Positions 56,501 to 63,715 of a stretch of 64,000 bases of DNA are shown here, one piece after another. A model generated the notes under the pieces. That model was not told the DNA's origin. It saw nothing but the letters and a program-made list of their open reading frames with translations, and did no database searches. The DNA comes from Croceicoccus sp. (lineage in GTDB: Bacteria; Pseudomonadota; Alphaproteobacteria; Sphingomonadales; Sphingomonadaceae), in contig NZMY01000036.1 of assembly GCA_002694745.1 (NCBI GenBank), positions 16,600-80,599 on the forward strand, written 5' to 3'. Position 1 is the first letter of the stretch. Each line of letters begins with the position of its first letter. Both the position numbers and the translations under genes were made by a program.

Positions 56501-57349
56501 ACAGATGCCGGCCTCGAGCTCACCTTCAGCAAAGCCGATGCAGCGCTATTCAACCTGCCAGCAAATCTGGTCGTTGGCGACGCTCGTTCGATTTCACGTA
56601 TCGAAGGGATTGCGCGAACGCACGATCGCGCAGTTAAGCGCCTGATTTCGTACATGGCGAAAAACCCATCGAAGGTCAAAGCCGACGAGAATGGAGAGGC
56701 TCATAAGCTAGCCGATACGACGCCTGCTGAATTGGTCGATATCTCGAACCGGTTTTCGCGGGATCCCGAAGTTGTCCGCGCATTGCAAAATGCCTTGGCT
56801 AAAGCGCACATGGAAACGTCCGATCCGCGCAAAACGCTTGCAACACAAGTGCCCGCCAAGCTCGAACCGCAAAAGGGTGGGGAAGGGGGCTTTGGTCTCT
56901 TCAAAATCGAAGACGGCAAAATCGTCATGCCAACGCAGGATCTGCCCGAGGTCGAAATACCCGACTGGCGGACCTACGAGCCGAGCGGCTACGACAATCG
57001 CGCCCCCAGGAAAGACGAAGATCAGAAGCCGAAGGAACGCGAACGAGCGACCATCAAGATCGACCCTTCTCGCGCACACGAATTCGCAAGTTCGAACGAA
57101 CCTGCCCAAACCCGTAAGCTCCAGCCTGGTATCGATCCAATGTTCGACCGCTGGATCAAGGCCAACGCTTCCGGCGACCGCGAAGAGCGGGCGCGATTGT
57201 CAGCTCTCATTCGGCAGAACGAGAAGCTCCGGGAAATCGCGCAGTCGGTGGAGCCGGGATATGCTGCGAGTTTCAAAGCGGATTGGGAACGCCATGATGA
57301 GCAACTGCGAAACAAGTTTTCACCGCCAAATCTCGGCCGAGAAGTGTGA
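53543..57349 (+). CDS. MOBQ-type relaxase (MobA/MobL/TraA-like)
   Basis: The 1268-aa protein (ATG at 53,543) carries the relaxase metal-binding motif HAPDHTNDDRNWHFHL at about residues 424-439, the H-x-D...N-x-H-x-H pattern of the MobA/MobL family. Two upstream segments, TSYIERDG near 172 and SAYIEREEALAHDPNG near 238, resemble the family's conserved Tyr region. The rest is charged and helical, without helicase motifs, unlike TraI of F. A relaxase nicks one strand at oriT and pilots it to the recipient. No type IV secretion genes are visible, so the plasmid is at least mobilisable. The frame is open to 53,324, but the upstream codons do not look coding. Confidence 0.88.
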   Translation: MANRYEERELDAARESLKSLTDKSESLRDAGGNLDRTGEPALTAGRAGGSFTPSSTDPSAAVRESFRGAEALDVPPKTAFTLGDRHVTGDVGGRAVRQQKPIGWTEAEKPKKGEEASRRFTKLNIPAARPLRAANAAGATSFHFSHEAISKTRAEKVTARGTKNRKGAAADHTSYIERDGALAKGSQTELDKIQAELIEKAKNDPELARSLSLDLTPSAEASQEPAESLPDNLGAGGQASAYIEREEALAHDPNGSAVLFSNISDDPVERREFWKLVERAESNPSTDKMQIRIAGNEEFWFKVAADEDCPKPVQDAIAAADPNEIVKITTRDNVVVRAVMKRHGWKPRERRPADETDEQKATREEREVAASFGAKFEDGRGGRVQFRIVGELPHEVSHEARVRILKDFTREFEARSLPHIAVMHAPDHTNDDRNWHFHLVYHDRPVRRFTGLAQDHLKPLSPAAGPKTIRQHQIMADAINDPAIQKYVGQWDFTVPWSYRKANRHTMTTTPFAQFKDRDCNKREFVPTLRRNLAYLTNRELEAEGIERRVDPRRYSEMGIHKESDEHLGTQAASLESNGVPTEIGVRNEANQWEFILRKLQAQSETDQARIDQQLKIWRAGLSAVQLSEQDRKDVDRELIRWEQSERVAAEHRAIARQMADNIDRLRSRANKVAEMAKKHLGAIEDGRATKRQKASKPRYQAKLTEAEMHLAGLEIMLGQEISQITTSNEAAMRHTRTAKTAKLVIEGHIELGRQRPRPIEQSVVPRTAKEPQKVAAPTTTTKPEAATPAIGSDTIDSYVNSIVELNRRLVSSPKGIVPRDRVSIDMTFINSPNYAYAQKRLVKIMDHQENAIGNLVAALQRNPGMVQFRQEPTERDYMLTNAERFKIGTPDRALQAAFVNFTEEPEIVAELKKAEVRLLNERAAKSLQALMAKAEDKIVPPSASVEASKSTQAKQPETPTCKPAQDQLRIIETMRAKYLRPKITKTDAGLELTFSKADAALFNLPANLVVGDARSISRIEGIARTHDRAVKRLISYMAKNPSKVKADENGEAHKLADTTPAELVDISNRFSRDPEVVRALQNALAKAHMETSDPRKTLATQVPAKLEPQKGGEGGFGLFKIEDGKIVMPTQDLPEVEIPDWRTYEPSGYDNRAPRKDEDQKPKERERATIKIDPSRAHEFASSNEPAQTRKLQPGIDPMFDRWIKANASGDREERARLSALIRQNEKLREIAQSVEPGYAASFKADWERHDEQLRNKFSPPNLGREV

Positions 57350-57421
57350 TGTATGGTCGGTTCAATTCGAAGATTGGCGATCAGTCGACCATGAACTGCC
57401 ATCAAGGAGGAGCCGGGCCGA
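57350..57421. other. Gap after the relaxase with a strong ribosome binding site
   Basis: The gap ends in AAGGAGGAG at about 57,404-57,412, nine bases before the ATG of a small frame. No other feature was seen. Confidence 0.4.
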
Positions 57422-57613
57422 ATGGCGAGGTCTGGGACATCCGCGCCTCTCCTAGATGACAAGCTGAACGGCAGATTCTGCCAAGAGCAGACTGTAGTTT
57501 GTGATAGTCTGATCTGTGGCAACGTTCGACGGTCCGAAAGGCCTGACCTCAGGAGCGGAAGAAAACCTGAGCAAAGCAAAAGGGGGCTAACCGTGCGGTT
57601 TGTGGATACCTAG
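57422..57613 (+). CDS. Small ORF with strong ribosome binding site, unknown
   Basis: This 63-codon frame starts MARSGTSAPLLDDKLNGRFC and has an excellent Shine-Dalgarno sequence (AAGGAGGAG, nine bases upstream). The composition (four Cys, many Arg) matches no family I know. The rest of the space to the protease gene at 57,735 is empty. The ribosome binding site is the main reason to list it. Confidence 0.35.
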   Translation: MARSGTSAPLLDDKLNGRFCQEQTVVCDSLICGNVRRSERPDLRSGRKPEQSKRGLTVRFVDT

Positions 57614-57734
57614 ACGCATCGAGGGCGCTGACTCCAGTGCGAGTACCCTGCCGGTCGGATCCCGCTTTTCATCGGCGTATCCCGGCCGCATAACCCGACG
57701 ATCCATGATGGGGACCAGGCATAATTAGGAGATA

Positions 57735-58544
57735 ATGAAATTGGTTGACCTTGCCGATGTTCAAACCGCGATCACCGCTAAGCGGCTCGGCTGGGAAGCC
57801 GGAGACACGCCGATCTCCGCGGTCGCGGCAACGCCCGGCCGGTTCGGGCTTCGGCCGGCGAACCTAGAAGCCCAGGCCCTGCAGGTCGCTACAGTCACGC
57901 CTAACGCGTTTCGACCGAAGCGGCCGGTCAAGATCGACTGGCGCGAGCTCGGTCGCGTCTCGCCGGTGAAGTTCCAAGGGCTGTGCGGGGCATGTGTTGC
58001 GTTCGCCACCTGCGCAGCCATGGAGAGCGCGTTGGCGATTGCCGAGGGCAACGCCGCGACACTCGATCTGTCAGAAGCCGACCTTTTCTTCTGCGGTTGC
58101 GGAGATTGCTGCGAGAGCGGATGGGACTTCGTCCCTGCGATTGAGCGGGCCGCGAAAGGGGTCGGTCTCGAAGCTGACCTTCCTTACGCGGTCGATACCA
58201 AATGCACAGCGATCCCTGCGGCGCTCCGGGTCTCAAACTGGCAGACGGCGTTGAGCGCCGAAGATCGCCGTTACGCCGTTGCGCGAGGACCGGTAATCGC
58301 GGGCATGCGGGTCTATGATGATTTTCGCTACTACACGGGCGGCATCTATGAGCATGCGACCGGCGACGAGGTCGGCCTCCATGCGGTCTGCATCATTGGC
58401 TATGATGACGACTCTTCCTGTTGGATCGGCAAGAACAGCTGGTCCGAGGCCTGGGGCGAGAATGGATTGTTCCGCATTGCCTACGGGCAATGCGGACTTG
58501 ACCAGGAATTCCCGTTCATCGGGATCGATGTCGAGAGAGCATGA
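57735..58544 (+). CDS. Papain-like cysteine protease (peptidase C1), cytoplasmic
   Basis: The 269-aa protein shows the full papain active site: oxyanion Gln81 and catalytic Cys87 in KFQGLCGACVAFATC, His216 in GLHAVCIIGYDDD, and Asn234 in IGKNSWSEAWGENGLFRI. There is no signal peptide and no recognisable inhibitory propeptide, only about 60 residues before the core, so it seems to be a cytoplasmic, constitutively mature enzyme. A good AGGAG ribosome binding site precedes the ATG. The next gene, 13 bases away, encodes a chagasin-like inhibitor of exactly this protease class. Together they look like a toxin and its antidote. The substrate is unknown. Confidence 0.92.
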   Translation: MKLVDLADVQTAITAKRLGWEAGDTPISAVAATPGRFGLRPANLEAQALQVATVTPNAFRPKRPVKIDWRELGRVSPVKFQGLCGACVAFATCAAMESALAIAEGNAATLDLSEADLFFCGCGDCCESGWDFVPAIERAAKGVGLEADLPYAVDTKCTAIPAALRVSNWQTALSAEDRRYAVARGPVIAGMRVYDDFRYYTGGIYEHATGDEVGLHAVCIIGYDDDSSCWIGKNSWSEAWGENGLFRIAYGQCGLDQEFPFIGIDVERA

Positions 58545-58557
58545 GGACGGGCAGCCC

Positions 58558-58854
58558 ATGATTTGGGAGGTCCCCAAGGGCCCATCAGCGGTCGATGCCG
58601 AGATCGGGCGAACGCTGGAGCTCGCTCTCCCCGGTGGGGGCACGACCGGGTATCGATGGGAAGCACGACCAGCCGACGGGGTGGAGGTTAGGCGGCTTCC
58701 AGCGCGGTCGGCGGCCGCCTTCGGCGGCGCTGCGGGCGACATCTTTCAGGTGACACCGCGGCGCGCTGGCGACATAAGCTTGCATTTGGAATTGCGCGCA
58801 CCTTGGCAGGCTGAATCTGCCGAGACCCGAGTGGTTACACTTAGAATTCGATAG
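58558..58854 (+). CDS. Chagasin-like inhibitor of papain-family proteases (I42)
   Basis: This protein of about 98 aa has the chagasin (inhibitor family I42) landmarks: GGGTTGYRWEA near residue 26-36 for the NPTTGY loop, a glycine-rich loop FGGAAGDIF, and RAPWQ for the RPW loop. These three loops block the active-site cleft of C1 peptidases. No signal peptide is present, so it would act in the cytoplasm on the preceding protease. GAGGACGGG precedes the ATG at 58,558; an in-frame ATG at 58,528 overlapping the protease gene is also possible. Confidence 0.88.
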   Translation: MIWEVPKGPSAVDAEIGRTLELALPGGGTTGYRWEARPADGVEVRRLPARSAAAFGGAAGDIFQVTPRRAGDISLHLELRAPWQAESAETRVVTLRIR

Positions 58855-58944
58855 ATACTTCAACGGTTGGTGCCGTCGGCGGCAGCGACAGGATGGATGA
58901 GTCAAGAAGCACGAGAATGATTCGGTCTGGCGCAAAAGACTTGG

Positions 58945-58987
58945 AGCTCCGCAAAGCTTCATGCATAGAGTGTAGCGGAGCTTTTTG
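58945..58987 (+). terminator. Rho-independent terminator candidate after the protease-inhibitor pair
   Basis: AGCTCCGC (58,945-58,952) pairs perfectly with GCGGAGCT (58,975-58,982), with a 22-base loop, followed by TTTTT. It ends transcription of the protease-inhibitor pair, or attenuates the AAA+ gene 22 bases further on. The long loop lowers confidence. Confidence 0.5.
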
Positions 58988-59008
58988 GCTGCCGCATCAG
59001 GGGGATTA

Positions 59009-59992
59009 GTGGCCAGCGCTGCCCAGATCATTTCACTTGTCCGCAGCCATACGCGGGGCGACAGCAGTCGTTTCGAACAGGTAGCGCTGCAATTGGCTTC
59101 CGACGCAGCCAAGCGGGGCCATAGCAAGGTAGCGGATGAGCTGCGCGCACTTGTCGAAGAGGCGCGCAATCAGTCGGCATCGATTGAGCGCACACGCGAT
59201 CCCATTCCGATGGTACGCCCGCGCGGCGAGCTGGCAGGCATTCTGACGGCGAGCTTCCCGAGCATCCGGCTGTCTTCGTTGGTCCTGCCGGAACGGCTCG
59301 ACGAGGCGCTCAAGCGGATCGTCAAGGAGCAGCGTCAGCGCGAGAAACTCGAAGATCACGGCCTCAATCCGCGGCGCAAACTGCTGCTCAGCGGACCGCC
59401 CGGCACGGGCAAGACGAGCACCGCCGCAGCGCTTGCCGGCGAGCTGTCGCTTCCGTTGTTCACGATCGAACTTGACGGTATCATCACCAAATTCATGGGC
59501 GAAAGCGCAGCCAAGCTTCGCTTGGTGTTCGAATCCATCGCCAACAATCGCGGCGTCTATCTGTTCGACGAGCTCGATGCGCTCGGCGCCGAACGATCGA
59601 CGCCCAACGATGTCGGCGAAGCCCGGCGGATCTCGACGGCCTTCCTGAAATTCCTTGAGGAAGATCGCAGCACCAGTCTGATCCTGGCCGCGACCAATCA
59701 TGCCAAGCTGCTGGACAAGGCTCTGTTCCGCAGGTTCGACGCGATCTTCAGTTACGAGCTACCCGACGAAATTCAGGCACGGGCGGTGATTGAGAATAAT
59801 CTGACGACCTTCGACCTGCAGGGGCTCGATTGGGACCGATTGATGGCCGAAACCAAGGGCATGTCGCATTGCGACATCGCCCGCGGTGCGGCCGATGCAG
59901 CGCGGATTGCGGTGCTCGACCATGATGGCGGTTTGGATTCGGAACTGCTCGTCGGCGCGCTCTCCGAGCGCCGACAGGGTCATTCGATCTAG
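59009..59992 (+). CDS. AAA+ ATPase partner of the subtilase
   Basis: The protein of about 327 aa is a single AAA+ ATPase of the FtsH/spastin-like type: Walker A LLLSGPPGTGKTSTAAALAG, then TKFMGESAAKLRLVFE, Walker B VYLFDELDALGAERST, the sensor LILAATNHAKLLDKALFRRF, and a C-terminal lid. The preferred start is a GTG at 59,009 with AGGGGGA just upstream; an in-frame TTG lies at 58,985. It precedes the S8 protease by 21 bases and is probably co-transcribed with it. ATPases of this sort feed substrates to, or regulate, a protease partner. No transmembrane segment is visible. Confidence 0.9.
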   Translation: MASAAQIISLVRSHTRGDSSRFEQVALQLASDAAKRGHSKVADELRALVEEARNQSASIERTRDPIPMVRPRGELAGILTASFPSIRLSSLVLPERLDEALKRIVKEQRQREKLEDHGLNPRRKLLLSGPPGTGKTSTAAALAGELSLPLFTIELDGIITKFMGESAAKLRLVFESIANNRGVYLFDELDALGAERSTPNDVGEARRISTAFLKFLEEDRSTSLILAATNHAKLLDKALFRRFDAIFSYELPDEIQARAVIENNLTTFDLQGLDWDRLMAETKGMSHCDIARGAADAARIAVLDHDGGLDSELLVGALSERRQGHSI

Positions 59993-60013
59993 TCGAGGAT
60001 TCCTGTAGCCGGC

Positions 60014-62470
60014 ATGGCGGAGCATTCGCATCTCTTTGTTGGACGTAAGGGCCGCGGCATTCCGTTCCGCGGGGTGTCGCCCGTCGTGCCGACGGTCCGG
60101 GTCCAGCGCGGTGATCGCCAAGCGCACGCCGAGGCGTTGGTCGGCGCGGTCGAAGCGGCCGTCGCACGGAATGCGCAGCGGATCGCCGAGCAGGTATTAC
60201 TGCCCGAGGCGGAGCGCGGCTTCTATCTAAGCTTCGAAGCGCCAGGCGCGACGCCGATGCCGCTAAAGTTCTTCGAATCGTCCCGTCGGGGTATCGATCT
60301 GCTGTCGGTCGAGGTCGACGACGGCAAGCAGACCGCGAATGTATTCATGCGCGCGGCCAAGGCCGATCGCTTCAAGCGGGCCACCGAGGCCTATGCGGAA
60401 AGCGAGCCGGGCGTGGGCGACCGGCCGAGCAACGAAGAGTTCTTCGACCGGGTCGAGCGGATCCGGCCGGGGACCCTGCGTGACCTCTGGACCGATCCGG
60501 ACGATCTGCCGGCAATCGACGAGATGTTTGCCTGGGAGCTTTGGCTGCGACCGGGGACAGAGGACTGGATACGGGACACGGCGCCGGAGCTCGACATCGG
60601 AATCGAACGCGGCCATCTGATGTTTCCCGAGGCGATCGTGGTGCGGGCCCACTGCACCCGCCGGCAGCTGCGTGAGTTGATCCGCAAGGTTCCGGTCGTC
60701 GCTGAACTGCGCGCGGCATCGTCGTTCATGGCGCACCTGCTCGAGCTATCGCCGGGTCAGCAAGCGGCCGAGGCAAACCGTCTACTAGAGCGCATTGTTG
60801 AACCAGACGCAGATGCGCCGCGGGTCTGTGTGCTCGATAGTGGCGTGCGTCGGGCCCATCCCCTGTTGGCACCGTTTCTCGAGGCCGAAAGATGCCTGAC
60901 GATCAACGCGGCGTGGAGTGCCACCGATCACCACGGCCATGGCACGGGCATGGCCGGCGTCGCACTATATGAAAATCTCGCTCCTCTCCTGGCAGGGGTT
61001 GACCCCGTTCTGGTCACGCATCGGCTGGAGTCCGTGACGGTGCTGCCGCCCGCTGTCCCCGGCGTCGCGCAGCCTTTGCCGGGCACATCGGTGCGTGAAG
61101 CGGTACGGCTTATCGAGCGGACGGCCAGGGCCGACCGGATTTATTCTCTGTCGATGAGCGTCCCGCGCGAACGGTCGGACGGTCGACCTTCAAGCCTGTC
61201 GACGACGATCGACCAGCTTGCTTTCGGGCGGCCGGGCAAGCAGAGGTTGTTCTTCGTGCCGGCGGGCAATATCGACGAGCAGCCTTACGAGGTCGATGAT
61301 CATATCGCGCTGAACGACGTGTCGCCATTGCGGTCGCCGGCGCAAGCGCTCAACGCGGTGACCGTCGGCGCCTGCACGCATCTGGTCGAAGATGACGAGC
61401 CGGCCGGCCATATTGCCGACGAGGGTGATCTCTGCCCGACGTCCCGGACGGGCCTCGCGTGGGTGCGACCGACGCTATGCAACAAGCCCGACATCGTCAT
61501 GGAAGGCGGAAATCGGGTGGCCGATTTCGATGGGATTGCGACACTGAATGCGCCGCATTTGAGCATCGTGACCACGGCCTGCGATTTCGCCGCGCACCGT
61601 TTCACCTGCACAGGTGAGACGAGCGCGGCGACCGCGGCGGCGAGCGGCCTCGCCGCGGCGATCCTGGCAGCCTATCCCGATGCGACCCCGCAGACGGTCC
61701 GCGCATTGATGATCCATTCGGCCCGTTGGACCCCGGCGATGCTGGCGCGTTTGCCGCGACGGCCGTCGCGGGGTGACTATGCCGAGTTGTTGCAGCGCTT
61801 CGGCTTCGGCAAGCCCGATCGTAACCGCGCACTGCTCAGCCTCGACAATGCCTTAACGATGATCGTGCAGGACGAGATCCAGACCTATCGCCGCGGCGCC
61901 GGCAGTTCGATGGCCCTCGGTGAAATGAAGTGGCATGACTTGCCGTGGCCGCGCGAGGCGCTGGAAGAGCTCGGTCCCGAGGAAGTGCGCCTGCGGGTCA
62001 CGTTGTCCTATTTCGTCGAGCCTAATCCGTCGCGTTCGACCCGTCAGCAAGCAAACCGCTATCCATCGGCGAAGCTTCGTTTCTTCCTCAAGGCGATTGA
62101 AGACGAGACGCCCGAGCGGGCGATCGCCCGGGTCAATCAGCTTGCCCGCGATGAGGATTACGAGCGTGACGATCCGGGCGAGGATGATCGATTCACGATC
62201 GGGCCAACCAACGCCCGGCGCGGTTCGCTCCATCATGACGTGTGGACGGGACCGGCATCGGATCTCTTGCTGAAGGACGGAATTGGGGTAATGCCGGCGA
62301 AAGGCTGGTGGGGCGATCGCAAGCGAGGCAATCGCTGGTTGCGCAAGCTGCCTTACTCGCTTGTCGTGTCGATCGAGACCTCCGATGTGGATGTCGACAC
62401 CCAGATATATCAGGAGGTTGCAACCATCGTCGAAAATGATGCTCAGATTGCAATCGAGAACCTGATCTAG
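60014..62470 (+). CDS. Subtilisin-like serine protease (S8 family)
   Basis: The 818-aa protein has a complete subtilase triad: Asp275 in VCVLDSGVRR, His309 in HGHGTGMAG and Ser537 in GETSAATAAASG, with Asn419 in VPAGNID as the oxyanion residue. No signal peptide is present, so it is cytoplasmic. The first 260 residues and the C-terminal 270 are non-catalytic and probably regulatory or substrate-binding. The serine motif reads ETSAAT where the usual form is GTSMAxP. It pairs with the AAA+ gene upstream. An AAA+/subtilase module is reminiscent of conflict systems in which a protease is switched on by an ATPase sensor. Its target is unknown. Confidence 0.92.
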   Translation: MAEHSHLFVGRKGRGIPFRGVSPVVPTVRVQRGDRQAHAEALVGAVEAAVARNAQRIAEQVLLPEAERGFYLSFEAPGATPMPLKFFESSRRGIDLLSVEVDDGKQTANVFMRAAKADRFKRATEAYAESEPGVGDRPSNEEFFDRVERIRPGTLRDLWTDPDDLPAIDEMFAWELWLRPGTEDWIRDTAPELDIGIERGHLMFPEAIVVRAHCTRRQLRELIRKVPVVAELRAASSFMAHLLELSPGQQAAEANRLLERIVEPDADAPRVCVLDSGVRRAHPLLAPFLEAERCLTINAAWSATDHHGHGTGMAGVALYENLAPLLAGVDPVLVTHRLESVTVLPPAVPGVAQPLPGTSVREAVRLIERTARADRIYSLSMSVPRERSDGRPSSLSTTIDQLAFGRPGKQRLFFVPAGNIDEQPYEVDDHIALNDVSPLRSPAQALNAVTVGACTHLVEDDEPAGHIADEGDLCPTSRTGLAWVRPTLCNKPDIVMEGGNRVADFDGIATLNAPHLSIVTTACDFAAHRFTCTGETSAATAAASGLAAAILAAYPDATPQTVRALMIHSARWTPAMLARLPRRPSRGDYAELLQRFGFGKPDRNRALLSLDNALTMIVQDEIQTYRRGAGSSMALGEMKWHDLPWPREALEELGPEEVRLRVTLSYFVEPNPSRSTRQQANRYPSAKLRFFLKAIEDETPERAIARVNQLARDEDYERDDPGEDDRFTIGPTNARRGSLHHDVWTGPASDLLLKDGIGVMPAKGWWGDRKRGNRWLRKLPYSLVVSIETSDVDVDTQIYQEVATIVENDAQIAIENLI

Positions 62471-62637
62471 CGGTAATCGTCATTGGTGCCGGTACTAACA
62501 CTAATGTATGGGCATGATCGGACACGTGCTCTCAAGGACTGCGGCGTTAACCTCAAGCGACATTCAGTCGGCGTTTCTACTCGAACGTTGAGGCAAATGC
62601 CAACGGCAGGTTTCGGCGCAACCTGATGGTCAGGCGC
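62471..62637. other. Short intergenic gap
   Basis: No gene or clear signal was seen between the protease and the small convergent ORF. Confidence 0.4.
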
Positions 62638-62847
62638 TTATTGCTGAATGTCGCAGTCTGGTCGCCGGTAGTCGCCGCGACAGGCGCGCATGGCCTTGGC
62701 GAGGGCCTGGTTGGTCGCATCAAGGTCGAACACCGTATCGAACGTCTTGCCTGCCCGGCGCCGCATTGCATTGTGCTCCTCATGCATGGGCTCGAGCCAT
62801 GCTTCCATGCGGATGATATAGGCGTAGGGATCGTCGGGTTGACGCAT
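62638..62847 (-). CDS. Small unknown ORF
   Basis: A 69-codon frame starting MRQPDDPYAYIIRMEAWLEP, with GC-rich third positions like true genes here. It is helical, ends CRGDYRRPDCDIQQ, and has no family I know. No ribosome binding site is visible. The larger overlapping frames on the same strand look like shadows. It may be a fragment of a plasmid gene. Confidence 0.35.
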   Translation of the reverse strand: MRQPDDPYAYIIRMEAWLEPMHEEHNAMRRRAGKTFDTVFDLDATNQALAKAMRACRGDYRRPDCDIQQ

Positions 62848-62979
62848 AACGGACCATGCCCGTGATGGTAAAAACCCACAAGCATTTGGTGGGGCGCCCG
62901 ACACCCGCAAGGGCGAAATGCGCGTCTCCTTGAGTCGGGTTGGACTTTCGAAATCGTGCTTTTCGGCGGCGCTGCCCAA

Positions 62980-63270
62980 TTACAGATACTGACCGAAGTC
63001 TCTGCTGTGGTGAAGAACCCGGACAATCAGAATCGTGCCGCCAGCCGGCCGATAAAAGATGACATGGGCCTGCTGTCTGATCCGGCGCAGACCGGGCGCA
63101 AGCTCTTCGGCGCTCCTGCCGAGGCTTGGGTTGTCGAGCAGGGATTGAAAACAGGAGTGCAGCAGATCGCGGTACTTGCGTGCCTGTTCGATGCCAAACT
63201 CAGCTATTGTGTAGTCGGCGATCTCGGCAAGATCGGATGCCGCCCGCCTGCTGATATGCAAGTCAGGCAT
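62980..63270 (-). CDS. parE: ParE-type toxin (second module)
   Basis: The 96-aa RelE/ParE superfamily protein shows LHISRRAASDLAEIADYTI, then EFGIEQARKYRDLLHSCF, SLGRSAEELAPGLRRI and a C-terminal strand ending LIVRVLHHSRDFGQYL. It overlaps the antitoxin stop by eight bases. It is not closely similar to the parE at 39.5 kb, so the two modules are not recent copies of each other. Confidence 0.93.
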   Translation of the reverse strand: MPDLHISRRAASDLAEIADYTIAEFGIEQARKYRDLLHSCFQSLLDNPSLGRSAEELAPGLRRIRQQAHVIFYRPAGGTILIVRVLHHSRDFGQYL

Positions 63271-63517
63271 CTGCGGAGCGGCTACGCTTCTCCGCTGTTG
63301 TCCAAATTTCGTCCAGCGACAGATCGCTCACGCCGCTTTCCAGCCCTTCCGCGATCGCCTGTCTCAGTTCGGCCAAGCTGTTCTGCCCTTCCTGATCGCG
63401 GCGTACGAGATCACGAATATACTCGCTGTCGTTCGTGAATGCCCCGCGTGCGATCTGAGCCTTGATCCAGGCATCCTGACTGTCGCTGAGCGTGATGGTT
63501 TTGCGGATGGTGGCCAT
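63263..63517 (-). CDS. parD: ParD-type antitoxin (second module)
   Basis: The 84-aa ribbon-helix-helix protein starts MATIRKTITLSDSQDAWIKA, then QIARGAFTNDSEYIRDLVRR, the standard ParD fold, with an acidic C-terminal tail that binds ParE. It lies first in the operon and overlaps the toxin gene. An AT-rich stretch upstream (63,518-63,560) may hold the autoregulated promoter. Confidence 0.93.
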   Translation of the reverse strand: MATIRKTITLSDSQDAWIKAQIARGAFTNDSEYIRDLVRRDQEGQNSLAELRQAIAEGLESGVSDLSLDEIWTTAEKRSRSADA

Positions 63518-63715
63518 GTGCTTCTCCTGCAGAAACAGGTATCATACTATTGGTGCAGCCCGCAATGATCGCAGCAAGATATTCTGGTTGCCCGATGGGT
63601 CCATCTCACTGGTCAGCAAGCGGCTTTCTGTCCGATTTGATTTATGGAACATGCGCGCGGCGCTCGAAGTGCTCTATGGGCACCGGCGTTCTTGTATCGA
63701 CGCACTTCGTACCGC

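Noticed and set aside
58315..58557. N-terminal extension of the chagasin-like frame
   Set aside because: It lies inside the cysteine protease gene in another frame; the inhibitor fold begins at 58,558.
62577..63026. 149-codon minus-strand frame
   Set aside because: It overlaps the parE stop region and has a low-complexity, shadow-like composition.
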